Origin: Rhizophagus clarus
Taxonomy: Eukaryota > Glomeromycota > Glomeromycetes > Glomerales > Glomeraceae
DNA length: 64,000 nt
Direction of reading: 5' to 3'
Assembly (NCBI GenBank): GCA_015698045.1
Contig: BLAL01000304.1
Span: 558,001 to 622,000, forward strand
The notes below the pieces were generated by a model that worked only from the letters and a program-made list of their open reading frames with translations, searched no databases and was not told where the DNA came from. Shown here piece by piece: positions 23,041 through 35,282 of the stretch (position 1 is the first letter of the stretch; each line of letters begins with the position of its first letter). Both the position numbers and the translations under genes were made by a program.

Positions 23041-23349
23041 CCTATTCAATTTATTACTTGCATCTTTCTTTTTTTTTATTATACTTAAATTACTATCCGA
23101 TTAATCTATTTTGATTACCTAGAACTTCTCTATTACATGAAAACATGCAAAGACTCCTCATATTATGGATTTCTAAGATAATTTTACATAAAAAGAAGTA
23201 CGAATCTTTAAAAGCTAAAGTGCTTTTTTATTTTTATTTTTACATTTAAAGGGTAACTCCTAGCAGATTGCGGTTTGCGCAGGGGAATTACTGAGTTTGA
23301 CAGTCTCTCGGGTTCTCAGTTCAGGCAACCTTAAATTTGTTGTTAAAAG

Positions 23350-24020
23350 ATTAATATTTCATACGATAAATATTCTGAACGTGTAGATGTTGTACTTGAA
23401 AATAATGAGAGAACAGGAATTAAACAACTATTTCCTATGGAAAAAATCATATTTTTAATGATGTTCCAGAAAACCACTTTCATATAATTATAGAAGTGCT
23501 GTAAGTTTAATGGATCATTTCTTTCGCACTACTAGATGCCCAGACTGAAGAAACAAAATCCGCCAAATATTCAACGATTAACAAAGAAGACTTTGAAAGC
23601 TTTCTTAAGCACAATAATTATATACTAAATCCTAAAAAATATATTTGTACATTACAAAAGACATAAAATCATATAAGTGCATATAAGTGGGATGAATACG
23701 CCGAAAATAATTTAATCAACGAAAACGGATCTCCCAATATTTTAATCATTAGTAATGTTAAAATTTTACTTGATATTACTTCAAAAAAGTCACCATTCCC
23801 ATTCGATATACGAGGGGAACCGATTTTATCCTATTGAACATTGATAATCTGATCGTCAGGTCCGGTATTAAGATGTACGGGAACAACGCATTCGACAAGC
23901 AATATCAGAAATGGTCGCGGCAAGTTTTATGGCGAATAAAAATATTTGTATTAACGGATTTAAATAGTGCGTGACATATTTTTTGGTTTGATAAAGGGAA
24001 GAAAATCACAATGATCAAAT
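23350..24020 (+). pseudogene. Crinkler-like remnant
   Basis: Short frames on the plus strand include IFNDVPENHFHIIIEVL. This resembles the end of CRN N-terminal domains, where a 'xIHIIV' strand is usual. It is followed by KYSTINKEDFESFLKHNNYILNPKKY and then YKWDEYAENNLINENGSPNILIISNVKILLDI in another frame. Stops and frame changes separate the segments, so the locus is not functional as read. The CRN link rests mainly on the HIIIE strand and is tentative. The later part is not recognised. Confidence 0.35.
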
Positions 24021-24338
24021 TATCTAACCGCAAATAAGCATTTGAGATATTAATATTATTACAGTATGTTAAATTTACCATTAGTCTTCTTAATTTAATA
24101 ATGTCTTTCTTAGAAGAAAAATAATGTAATCCGAGAAAGGATAATCAAAATAAATTAATCTCAGTACAATAGTGTTAATAATAATTAGAATTAATAAAAT
24201 ATTCACCGTTAATTAATTTCCTTTAAGGTTTCTACTAAATTTTTTCGGTTTAATAAGTGCAACCTGTTAATATATTAACACTGATGAAAAATATTTTAGT
24301 ATAATTTTTTCAAAAAATGTCAGTTTGTTTGTTCTTCA

Positions 24339-25156
24339 TAATGTTTGGAATCATATAAGAGTTATTCGAATAACTCGAGTATACTCGAGTATTCGAATAA
24401 GCATTATCACTATTCGAATATTCGTGAAAACATGCATGAATAAATTCGAATATCATTTATTCGAGTTATCTGAATAATATTCGAATAATATCTGTAATAA
24501 TATCACTAATAAGAGAATAAATCTTGATCCTAATTTAGTTGAGCGAATGCTTTTTTTAAAAGAGAAATATTAATGTGATGGGTAGCATTTCCCTCCACTT
24601 TAATATGATCATAATTTTTGTAATATAATTTGATTTTTAAAAAATTCAATAAAATAATATGCAAAATGTAAGTAATATTTTTAATAATAATATATTATAT
24701 TTTACATAAATAATTTAAATTTAAATTATATAAACTAAATAGGTAATTAAATAATTGTAAACTTTCGGATATTTATTTATTTATTATTTATTTCTCGTTA
24801 CAAAGGTAAAATATAGCAAAATTAATTACATAAATGTTACACTATATGTATTTGAAGCTCCCACTGCAGAAACTGCCAACGCCTGTTATTCTAAATTATA
24901 ATAGGCTCAGCCTTCAGTTAAAAGATTAAAACTTTTGATATTTATCATTTTAACGCAAAATTCAAAATCATGTGATATTATAAATAATTTATTAACATTA
25001 TTCAAATAAAATAATTTTTATTCGAATAAAATTAATAATTATTCGAATAATTTTATAGATAATATTCGAATAACTTACTCGATTATTATTCGAATGCGTC
25101 TTTCAAATTTAAATGAATACTCGAGTATATTCGAATTTACTCGAGTCCAAACACTA
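24339..25156. mobile_element. hAT-type non-autonomous element, 818 bp
   Basis: Flanked by the 8-bp direct repeat GTTCTTCA (24331-24338 and 25157-25164), the target-site length of hAT elements. The ends are TAATGTTTGGAATC at the left and, inverted, TAGTGTTTGGACTC at the right, 12 of 14 identical. Both subterminal regions are packed with variants of TATTCGAATA and ACTCGAGTA in both orientations, resembling clustered transposase-binding sites. The interior is AT-rich with no long frame, so mobilisation would depend on a transposase made elsewhere. Confidence 0.85.
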
Positions 25157-25164
25157 GTTCTTCA

Positions 25165-26465
25165 TTTGATTTCTTTTAATAAATAAAATGTAATCATAAC
25201 TTTCGAAAAAAAGATTTTTAAGTTAAAACAAAACAATTAATAAAGAAAAAAAAGTTTTTATTAAAATGACTAATAAAAATAATAATAAAATTATTCTTTG
25301 TTATAAACGATTAATAAAATAATAATATGATCATTCTTTATTAAAAACGATTGATAAAAATAATAGGATTATTTTTTATTAAACAATTAATAAAAACGAT
25401 TAATAACTAAAAAAAAAATGTTAGCCATTTTTGTTAAAACAATTAATAGAAAAAGTATTTTTGTACGAATATTGATCACATGGGTGTTGTATTGACTGAA
25501 GTGCCGCAGTATCAGCAATTGGGAGATTGGAATTAATAAAATTATGCTCCCAACCTTCCAAAAGCGATTTCAAAAGTGCTTCCAACCTTCCAAAAGTGAT
25601 TCCAAAAGTGCTTCAATTGCCCAACATTGCACAGTATGCATGCACGTCTGGCAGAATATTATAAAAGTAATATTATTGAGATACAATACTGCAAAAAGAA
25701 TAGCAGCAGAAAAAAGACTAACCGGATGAAAACTATTGTTTCGTCATTTAAAAAAAAAATATCATGCTATCCGATCGTCTGTAGACTTTCACATGCTACT
25801 ATGTTTATGCAGGCAAATTTGCCTGCGTTACAGACGAAGGGATAAAGATAAAGGGTCCAAAAAATAAATAACGCGATGTGGGGAGATTTTCGGGAAAGTA
25901 CGTTTTCAGGAGACAAGTAAGATTTATAATTTCGCCTCCAGAGATAGTCCTCCGCTTTGTTAGGGTCAATTAATGATAATATCAATCAATTTTTATTGTA
26001 AGATCTAAAAAAAAAAATTAGACATGTTCATTAAAAAAATAATCACCTGAGGTGATGATCGCAATTGAAAACAAAATAATGATACGCCCATTTTTGAAAA
26101 TTGAGATCATTTTTTTTTGGACCTTTCTTTATTAAGTAACAGATTTAAATGTGAATAATTCTTACAGTATGGCGCAAAATTCTATTTGGAGAAATTTATA
26201 TTATTATTTATATCTGGGTGCCACCCCGGGTGGTATCGGTTTTTTCACCCTATCACGTGTCTTAAAATATAATTTGATTGGCTAATTTTTAATCGGTTAA
26301 CTTTAAAATTTTTTACAAAAAAAAAAATTTCGTAAGAATAAAAGTTTGATTAATAATTAATTGTTTATCTATAGTATATATTTAGTACTTGATATAATAC
26401 AAATTTTAATAAATTTATTTCAGGTGTTTATTTATTGTATTTGTACTAGTAATAAATGACACAAA
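25165..26465. other. AT-rich region with short repeats
   Basis: Contains degenerate repeats of 'AATAAAAACGATTAATAA' type at 25235-25420 and a duplicated phrase 'cttccaaccttccaaaag' near 25550-25600. The 77-bp hairpin element is listed separately. A palindromic ACCCCGGGT lies at about 26224. The small frames here lack support. Confidence 0.4.
25768..25844. repeat. 77-bp hairpin element, copy 1
   Basis: Starts TATCCGATCGTCTGTA and ends in the inverse of TATCCCTTCGTCTGTA, so the ends pair over 16 positions with two mismatches. The centre-right contains a perfect 18-bp palindrome, GCAGGCAAATTTGCCTGC (25809-25826). A second copy of the same 77-bp length lies at 62871..62947 with three differences. 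Likely a miniature inverted-repeat element; no clear target duplication is seen. Confidence 0.7.
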
Positions 26466-27010
26466 TGACATTTAATAACAATTACACTAGCAAAAAAGAG
26501 ATGTACAATGAAAAGAAGTAAAAGGGATAAAGTAAAATAAGAAAGAAAATGAAGAGCAAAAGGAGTAATCAAGGATAAAGGGATGGTGAAAGGAGAGATC
26601 AAGGATAAATAGGGAACGAAAGAATCGATCAAGGAAAAATAATGATGAATGGATAGATCAAGGATGAAGAGGGAGCAAAAGAAACGATCAAGGACGAAAG
26701 AGGAAATGAAAGGAACAATAAATAAGGAAAAGGGAACAAAAGAAAGGATAAAGAATGAAAGGGGAAGCAAAAGAAACGATAAAGAACGAAAGTGGAAGCA
26801 AAAGAAACGATAAAGAACGAAAGTGGAAGCAAAAGAAACAACAAAAGACGAAAGTGAGAGTAAAAAGAAATGATAAAGGACGAAAGGGAACAAAAAGAAC
26901 AATGAAGGATGAAAGAATGGTGAAAAGGTGATGGAAAAATGATAAAAAATGAAATAAAAAAATGAAATAAAGGAAGTGAGGCCCAAAACGAAATGAAGAT
27001 AAAATCGCAA
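26466..27010 (+). repeat. Purine-rich degenerate satellite
   Basis: The plus strand is almost entirely A and G, made of variants of 'acgaaagtggaagcaaaagaaacgataaag' of about 30-36 bp, clearest at 26690-26880. The bias keeps a 211-codon frame open on the opposite strand (27067..26432), rich in Phe/Leu/Ser. That is expected from the composition and is not treated as a gene. Confidence 0.65.
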
Positions 27011-27625
27011 AAAAAAGAAAGCCCAGCCGAAAAAAAACAAGAAAAGATGGTTAGTTAAAGAAGACAATTTTCTAAAGATTCAAAGTGTCTTAAACTTACT
27101 ATTTACTGGGAACTTGACGACGAAGTCTAAAGCCGTTAAACGCCGAAACGATTAACCTGCAAAAGATAGTGTTAACGAAAAAAAATTGACAATGCTAAAA
27201 AAAGAAATTTATCAGAAGCCCCTAAGCCAAGAAAAGAAGCACAGTTAATGCTGATTATAATAAAAAAAATAACTTAGAAAATGAAACATACTGAAAATTA
27301 CGTATAAAAAAAATTGAACGATTTAGAATCACGTGATAATGGTGGCAAAAAAAATATTTACCCTAGTAATGCTCCACCCCACGTAATTTTTGGCTGGCAT
27401 TAAATTGACATGTCGGTGACAAAAATTTTTAAGGTCACGTGAGGGTGGAAAAATTTTGTACACAACAATATCAAAAAGCAATATACATTCATCGTACAAA
27501 ACAAATAAATTATGTTTAATCTATTATCTGGCATTTACCCAGAAGTACAAAGTATTTGAATGCAATGATATTTATTATTAAATATTAATTACAGGGACGC
27601 TTCATTGTGATAAAACATTATCGTA

Positions 27626-29152
27626 TTATATAATCCCAATCTTAAAAAAATAATGATTATCTAATACTTCTTCTTCCTCCTCCTCTTTTATATAATCTTT
27701 AGCCCTAAATTTAATAATCCTTAAACTTTCGTATTTTTCAATTATTTTCATATTTTCCTCATACTCATCCAAACCATAATAACAATTGTTATCAATCTTC
27801 GTATCCTTTAGGATTGTTAATTTAAGTAATTGTTTTGATTTTCTATTCTTCCAGCTAATAAAAAATGATTCTAAATCTTCTGATGATACAAAGTCTGATT
27901 TCGAATGGTTGAATAATTTTAATTCACAAAAATTATTTAAAGAATAATTTGCAACAGTTTTTAATACTTCTTTTTCAATTAAATAATCTTCTCCACACCA
28001 AATTTTAATGCTTTCTAAATACTGACAATTAATTAATATTGCTTTTAATATATCTATTTCATCCCTATTAAATCTTATGAAAAGTCTTTGAAGATTTGGA
28101 CATAATTTAGCAATTGATAAATTTAAAGCATTATAATTTTCGATCGTGTAAAATTTTTTGAGATATTTTCCATTTGTTTCCAAAAATTTTATTACGTGCT
28201 CGGGGTTTGGACATTGGTAAGGAATTTTTAAAGTTTGTAATTTAGGAAATTTAGCGTATTGTAATGATTTAAAATCTTCAGTATCCGATTCACGATAGAA
28301 TGAAAGTATAAATTCTCGTAAATTTGTGAATAAGCTAACAAATAATAAAGGTACAATAACATTTTTACTATAACTATAAAGGTGTAATTTTGTTAATGTA
28401 CTAGAATGTTTTTTCAAAGCGGGTATAATATTTGACCAACTATTATTATAATATGATATTAAAATCAAACTTTTTAAATTATTTTGTGAAGAAATGAATT
28501 CTTTTAACTCCTTTGAAATTTCATGATTATGAAATTCTATGGCAATTAATTGTAAATTATGACATGTTCGAGATAGCCAATAGAAAAAATCTGATGTAAG
28601 ATATGAACTGCACCGTAATTCTGAAAGATCTTTTGCTCCAAAATAACAAGTGAAAGAAAATTTATTTAATTGTATCTTTTGATCATAAATCAATTTCTTT
28701 AAAGAAATTTGATCCATAAACATTTTGATAATCTCATTCGCGATTATATAATATTTGTTCTTTAAACTTGGTGAATTATCAGGTATTCCATTTCTAAGAA
28801 CGTTATCGACTATTTTACCTATTCCACAAATTGAAAGGACTTTGCAAAATGCTGCATAATTAAACAATGGTGATTTTGAAGTAGGTGTTGAAATGAAAAT
28901 GTTATTTTGATGCAAAAGTTCTTTCGATTTGTCGGGAAGACAAGCAATTAATGTACTGAGAATTGACGATACCGCCCTTAACGAAGGTTGTTGATAAATG
29001 ACTTTATAATTCCATATATTTCTCCATAAAATTTTAACAGATATTTTACACCAAAGACGATTAACTAACGAACATGAATATAAAGCGGTTTTATCTTCCT
29101 CTAAATGCTCAAAAATTTCATGTAAACAGTCAGCTGAAAATGTTGAAGCCAT
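27626..29152 (-). CDS. F-box/LRR-like protein
   Basis: Intact single-exon frame of 508 residues. F-box at residues 5-50 (FSADCLHEIFEHLEEDK, LYSCSLVNRLWCKISVKILWRNIW). The following region has a weak leucine-repeat pattern, including CPNLQRLFIRF and ILINCQYLESIKIWCGEDYLIEKEVLK. The C-terminal segment is acidic (EEEEEEVLDNHYFFKIG). Its closest relative is the broken copy at 2611..4013, which helps fix the start ATG at 29150-29152. Predicted to act as an SCF ubiquitin-ligase substrate receptor; the target is unknown. No neighbouring gene suggests a specific pathway. Confidence 0.9.
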   Translation of the reverse strand: MASTFSADCLHEIFEHLEEDKTALYSCSLVNRLWCKISVKILWRNIWNYKVIYQQPSLRAVSSILSTLIACLPDKSKELLHQNNIFISTPTSKSPLFNYAAFCKVLSICGIGKIVDNVLRNGIPDNSPSLKNKYYIIANEIIKMFMDQISLKKLIYDQKIQLNKFSFTCYFGAKDLSELRCSSYLTSDFFYWLSRTCHNLQLIAIEFHNHEISKELKEFISSQNNLKSLILISYYNNSWSNIIPALKKHSSTLTKLHLYSYSKNVIVPLLFVSLFTNLREFILSFYRESDTEDFKSLQYAKFPKLQTLKIPYQCPNPEHVIKFLETNGKYLKKFYTIENYNALNLSIAKLCPNLQRLFIRFNRDEIDILKAILINCQYLESIKIWCGEDYLIEKEVLKTVANYSLNNFCELKLFNHSKSDFVSSEDLESFFISWKNRKSKQLLKLTILKDTKIDNNCYYGLDEYEENMKIIEKYESLRIIKFRAKDYIKEEEEEEVLDNHYFFKIGII

Positions 29153-31887
29153 TTTTATTTTTATTTTAAGACTAAAATAATTTATATAAACTGCTGGTAT
29201 AGTTTATAATACTTATTATAGTAGGAAGATGTGGTTTTTATAATTATCAAAGCGACTTTTAATTGGTCGAGATTTTGTCAGGTAATAAAATTTAGCCAAT
29301 GGGGTTGCATCTCATGTATTACATGGCTCGTGAAAATCATTTGATTATATAAATGTAAAATACGCCATCAAATTGACGTATCGCATAAACAAAAAGTCGT
29401 ACCATTTGGTATAGCGCTATAAAAAGGTACTAACTAATGAAAGGTTAGACTTTGAAAAAAGCAGTAATATTATCTGTATACTAATTAATTAATTAGAAAT
29501 GATCGCTCATATGGCTTACCATTCGATTTTTGAATTTTTTGAAAAAATAAATTTTGTTAAGATTTACATTACACAGATTTCTAATATATTATTAAGCTTC
29601 CTTTTTTAAAAAATTTGTGTGAAATAAACAAATTTCCTTTTACATATAATAAATTTTTTTTCTTTTTTTTTGAATTTTTCAAATGTAGATCTACCAAATT
29701 TGTGTAATGTGGATCTTTACAAACTCAAAACTTCAAAATTTGATTTGTTATTAGTGACAGAAATTGGATCCGCTGTGTACACCGTTTTAATGACGCTTAC
29801 CGTTATGTGCACTTTATATATAAAATATATAAAATAAAACTTCATAGGTTGCACACAAAACTTTTACGAATAATGTGCGCTTTGTTAATCGAGGAGCATC
29901 GTAATTAATCGTTCATAAGTCATAACATTTTGTGCCCGAATAAATCGAACTTTCATATCTAATTTTACTCACAGTTGCGGTTATCTTGGTTGAAGATCAA
30001 CTGAATAGTCATTGGACGTAATTTTTTCAAAGTCACGTGATAAATTTTACTTAAAAAAAATTCGTGGTTTTAAAAAACTGAGGCCGGGTCACGAGAATCT
30101 AAAACTTTTTTTTTTTTTTTACCTGGCCTTAATATAAAATATAGCAAAATTAATCGCTAAATTTATGTGAAAAAGACAAATTAAGACATCTTAGGAGCAA
30201 AAACTACTATTACGCCTAATCGAACACGGTTCCTCTTCCAAATTTTCTAAAGGAAATGATATTAAATGAGATAAATTATGGAATAATCCCTTAAAATCTC
30301 CTAAAAATATTATTTTAGCCAATTAAAAAAAAGAAGAAATTAAAAACGATGCGTGACTGTATTATCATACACAGAGTTAATGTTAATGCTATCACGTGCA
30401 AGTGCATAACTACTAAACTCCGTACATTAATAATGTACAGTACGCATGCTGCGTACGTTAAGGGTCCTCTTAAATTACTATTTTGAATTGTGCGACGCGG
30501 GATTCGTCTGCGCCTCGTCTATTCCTTATTTTTTATGGTTAATAATTTTTTTTTGATTAGATTGAAAATTTCTGGTTAGTTTTACCAATACTAAGTCATT
30601 TTTTTTTAATAAATAAATCACGAATAAAAATTTTTTCTTAATATGATATTTTTTTGTATCGTATTCTTAATAAATCGTACGGAAATGAATTTTTTTTTTT
30701 AGAATAAAATGACTTTTTTTTTTAATTTTCCTATAAAAAAATTGTTTATAAAACTCATGTAAATCCATGTAAATCTATGTAAATATAACTTGTGGTAATC
30801 AAGAATATTTATCAATATTTATTCCTTTCCTTCATTTACTTTCTTAAAACAAAGATTAATCAAATCATTAATTATGCCTGATCTGTTCAGTGTTAGTATA
30901 GGTTTTTTTTTACTCAATATTTTTATGGTTAAGTAAATTCTTAGCAATGCCGATCATTTCTATTGTCAATACATTTTTTTAAGATCGGGTTTTCAACTTG
31001 TGATTGCTAATATTTATTATACAATTATGTAATTTTTTTGGTTAGAATGGTGTGTGATCCCCGAAATGCCAAATTTTTTTTGAAAAATGTTAATCAGCTT
31101 CAAATTTTGGTGCCTTTTTTACGGGTGTTAATACATTTTTTTTTTTCTTTCATACTATTTTATTTTATCTTATTTATTTTTTGAGTAAATTTATTCATTA
31201 CACGTGCGATTCACGATTTCATGCCTACCTTATTACATGATTTATTATTTTAAATTTTGTACATTTGTTTAAATTTCATAACTTTATATTTTTCTATACC
31301 AAAAAAATTTAATAGGCACTCATCCCTTTAGGCATATGCACCTTTGATATATCCTTCCTTGATTAATCTTTTGTCTCTTGTTCTTGATCCTTAGGAACTT
31401 TTGCTTAATCTTTATTTTGACTGAATTAATCACATTTCCATATTTTTTTTATATTTTTTTAGAATCAAAAAAATAATCTTATTATCTTTTCGTGTGCATC
31501 AAAAGATTTTATCTTTGACTACCTTCAAACTTTTTTTTTTAAAAAAAAATAATACCCTTTATATTATGATACTTTTAATATTAAAAAGAATAAAAATATG
31601 ATATATTTTGCACATATTATAAAATTAAAGACTTTAACAATAACTTTATTACTTACAAACAAACCTTTAAAAATATATTTAGACAAAGATAAAAGGGGAG
31701 GAAAATAAAAGGAGGGAAGAGATTTTCATTAATAATGGTAAACGATAAACAATGTGGTTGAGATCATGACGAACCAATCAAATTCAAGGGTCTATGATAT
31801 TATTATCAATTAATTCATATTTTTATTTGACTAAAGTGTAAAGCAATGCTAGTAAATTATTTTTATTGTTATAATTAATTAAACCAA
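29153..31887. other. Intergenic, A/T-tract rich
   Basis: No gene supported. Many T- and A-runs occur, plus several TCACGTGA-type words (for example about 30032) and the palindromic TACGCATGCTGCGTA neighbourhood at about 30440-30455. Nothing else recognisable. Confidence 0.4.
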
Positions 31888-32235
31888 CCCTATAAGAAAT
31901 CTGTATACGGAAAGGATACATTTTATAAACGTTTGATATACGTTTTTACCGATTCCGTATAATAATTCCGTATATTTAATACGTAATTCATTTTTGAATG
32001 TTTTTTAAAAAAATTGGTGCATATGGAATGTATGCGGAAAAATTAATATATACGGAATGTATACGGAATTTTTGAACTTGTTTTTTTTAAATAATGATTT
32101 TATCGTCGTTCCGTATCATAAGTCATAACACGGGATCACGTGATTTTTGTTATGATACGTTTTTTGTTTATATAAACCCAGCTTTGATCTTCCACCTTGT
32201 CTTCCTGTCTTCCTCCCTGATTTTTTATTTCGCTA

Positions 32236-32266
<31 letters not shown>

Positions 32267-33556
32267 CTCTTTTTCTTTTATTTGTTGCCCTTCTTTTTTA
32301 TTCTCACTTGCTACTCTTCTTTTAAAAACTTCGTTGCCCTCTTTAAAAAAAAAAAAAATTTTTTTTGGTTTTATTCTTTTATTCTCATTCATTACCCTCT
32401 CTTCTTTTTTTAAAAAAAAAATTAATTTTGCCCCCTTTTTTACTGAATTATTTCTGGATGTTCTCCCCTCTGGCAGCATAGGTTAGAGGTTAAAGATGGA
32501 CTAATCGTGACTACTGACACAAAGTTTGTCAGGACTGGTGAATAAAAAGCATTATTTAGTGCAGGTATTTCCTAAGTTTCTAATTTAAAAAGAGAGGTTC
32601 CTATAAGCCGGGTTATGTAAGTTACCTTCTGCTTTATTTTTTAACTTTGTCATCCCTTTAAAAATCTTTTTTTATTTCCTTCCCTAACTTCGTTATTCCT
32701 TTTCAAAAAAAAAAAATTTTTTTTTATTTATTTTACTTTTTTACTTCCACCTCACTATCCTTTCTTTTTTATTTATATTTATTCTTTTATTTTGTAGACC
32801 AGATTTTTTTTGGCTGCTTGGTTCCTTTTTTCTTTTTGCGGGTCAATTTTGAAGTACTTTTTTTTTTGTAAGTCAGGTAGGAACCGGACGTTTGGAGACT
32901 TGGATGATTGCAGGTACTATATAGGCGGAGCTTATATTTCTTTTTTTTTTGTTTTTAGGTCGTCTGACTCCTGATGGCTTGGACGAATCCAGAATTATAG
33001 GTACAATAGGGAAGCGTTGGTCTAATTGAGTTAAAGAAACGTACTAGTGTCTTTTTTTCATTTATTTTGAAGGAATAGGTTATTTCTTTGGACTAAGTGC
33101 TCCTGGAGACTTTTGATTTCTTAAAAAAAATTAAATTTCTTAAAGAAACATCAGTAGAAATAGTATTAATGTTTCTTTTTGTTTTGGTTTGCAATAGTTG
33201 GTTTGATGGGAATAAACTATTCATAATATGTTTGTGTTTTATTTTATTTTTTGATTTTTTTATTCAATAAATAAAATTAAATTTATGTAAATAAAGTCAT
33301 GTAATGAATTGTAATAAATTGTAATATAAACAGTAAATTTAATAAGCAATAATATAAATTTCATGGTAAATCAGTGATTAAATCATGTAAATTCCGTATG
33401 AATTCCATGCAAATTCTGTATCCAAACCATATTTGTAGTGATACGGAATTGTGCATTTTTCCGTATCCTTTCAACGGTCTATTGTGATACGTTATTTCTA
33501 AGGAAAAAAATCGTATAAAAATCTTATTAAAAACGTATCCAGTTTTTTTATAGGGC
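31888..33556. mobile_element. Possible 1.7-kb inverted-repeat element
   Basis: The left end CCCTATAAGAAATCTGTATACGGA and the inverse of the right end CCCTATAAAAAAACTGGATACGTT are related. Inner flanks on both sides repeat 'ccgtat', 'gatacgg' and 'acgtat' words in opposite orientation. The ends match those of the short element at 40679..40955, so both belong to one family. The interior is dominated by T-runs with A-runs, and the 130-codon frame at 32094..32486 follows that low complexity. Related phrases at about 32890-32915 and 32960-32990 (CTTGGATGATTGCAG / CTTGGACGAATCCAG, each followed by GTAC or near it) suggest internal duplications. Target duplication not established. Confidence 0.45.
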
Positions 33557-34176
33557 AAAAATACCGTAAAATGACAGCACATTATTTACGATCAACTTTT
33601 ATTTTTATCGAAATTTTTTTTTTTTTTATTTTTATTTAATTATAAATAAGTTTATAGGCATAATTTTTTACTAATACGGCCATATAAATAACAAATATGA
33701 ATACGCCAAATATATTACACCGAATATATTCAAAAAAAAAAAATTTCGAATTAAATCCGGATTTATATCCAGGAGAATTATCTGATTTGAAACCGAAATC
33801 TGGGTCGCTCAAACTTAGCTATTTATTTAACATGCCCACTTTATTTTTTTATATTTATTTATTATATGAAGATAAAGTAACTCGATACAACAAATCTCCT
33901 AATCATAAGAAAAGAAAATAAATGTGGACGATGCCACCTTGAAGTGCAATAAATAAAGAAACCAACTTCACCTATAAACGTACTGGTTAAAAGGAAAAAA
34001 AGAAAAGTCCGCAGGCTTAGCTATAGAAACAAATGCCATGTAGATCTTACTTGGGAATCCAAAAAAAAAAGAAAAAGAAAAAAAAGTGAAAAAGCAACTA
34101 TCTAACTAGGAAATAGACGTTTAAAAGAAAATAAATTTAGTTAATAAAAAATAAAAAGCCCTTCGAGCTTCCTTCC

Positions 34177-34450
34177 CGCTAGACCGTGGATCCTGCGTAC
34201 GGCCAACCTAAAATTGTATTTCCAAACATGCCCGCACAACAATACTTTTTTGCCCCAAGAAAGTGCTCTCCTAGTACTTCAACATTGTCAATAGCAATTC
34301 CTTTAGTTACGCTTTGGTTGACGAGTCATTTAAATCTGTTAGACTTTTCGGCACATTGGCCTTCTTATTGATATGATTTCTATGCGAGAGGGCCTTCCTT
34401 GCACTTTCTAGGCGCTTCAGCGTTGCCTTTCGACTTCTGCTTATCCAAGG
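34177..34450 (+). pseudogene. Coding-like fragment of unknown origin
   Basis: An open stretch reading through 34186..34371 (DPAYGQPKIVFPNMPAQQYF, then NLLDFSAHWPSY) meets one stop. It continues in the same frame as YDFYARGPSLHFLGASALPF and ends at a GTAAGA donor-like site near 34449. G+C content exceeds the surroundings. It may be an exon of a transposon-encoded protein disabled by a stop codon. I cannot name a family. Confidence 0.3.
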
Positions 34451-35282
34451 TAAGACCAGGGGATGAGTGAAGCTTCATCTTAAATTTGGAAGTTGGCATC
34501 AGAATTCATAACCATTTAAATATCTTCGTATTTTTAGAAAAAACATCAACCTTTCCCTCTTGGCTGTGGTGATAGATTTTATAAGCTTTGACCTTAAATT
34601 GAGATTGAGCGAGGTACTCTATTGGACTACAGGTTGGATTTGTGCACTGCATCAGCCATGTCTCGTAATGCATACCGACTTTATATTCTAATCACGTAAC
34701 TTTGTAAAATTATTAATTTTTTATCAAACTTTTTTTTTAAAAAAATCTAGGAGAACGAGGTGCCAAAACTTTATTAATACTTACCGTATTTTTTGTGAAT
34801 ACTTTTATTTAATAAGTAAATTTGACTAATTTTTAATTTTTATTATTTGTTTTATATAAGCTTTGTTAATGAATTCAATTCCTTGAATTAAGGATTGTAA
34901 TCGATTCTAACAAAATCGAATTAATCAAAAATCGAATCAGATTCTAGAAACTATAGTGCCGGCCCGAATTACAAGTTCATGTACAAAAAATTTCCCGATA
35001 TCATGTGATATTGTATTTGGTAATTCTGGTCGACACTATGAGTCTGGCCAGAATTAGCAAAAAATCGAAAGACCGTCCTAAACAAGATCATTTTAAGGTA
35101 TAGAACCGGTAAGAATATGGTCTCTTAGGACTAGTGACCATCTTTAGCCACAAATCTAATGGTGTACAATCGATTAGAAACGATTTATCGGAATCAAAAT
35201 CAAATTTTGGAATCGAAAATTGAGAAACGATTAATCGCGATCTGCTTTTCACGTTAAGGGCTTTTTTCGATATAGAGGACAG

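Larger units (their letters stand above)
19704..24338. other. Long AT-rich region with decayed fragments only
   Basis: No intact gene found. Contents include an (AT)n tract at about 19757-19774 and a coding-like but broken stretch on the minus strand (about 20090-20790). A short G+C-richer piece lies at 21960-22100 and a repeat at 22861-23040. A Crinkler-like remnant at about 23350-24020 is listed separately. The remainder shows no recognisable structure. Confidence 0.4.

Noticed and set aside
26432-27067. 211-codon hydrophobic frame on the minus strand
   Set aside because: It is the complement of a purine-only satellite; lack of stops and Phe/Leu/Ser bias follow directly from the base composition.
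32094-32486. 130-codon frame rich in Phe, Lys and Ser
   Set aside because: Driven by long T- and A-runs, with a competing frame on the other strand; no motif.
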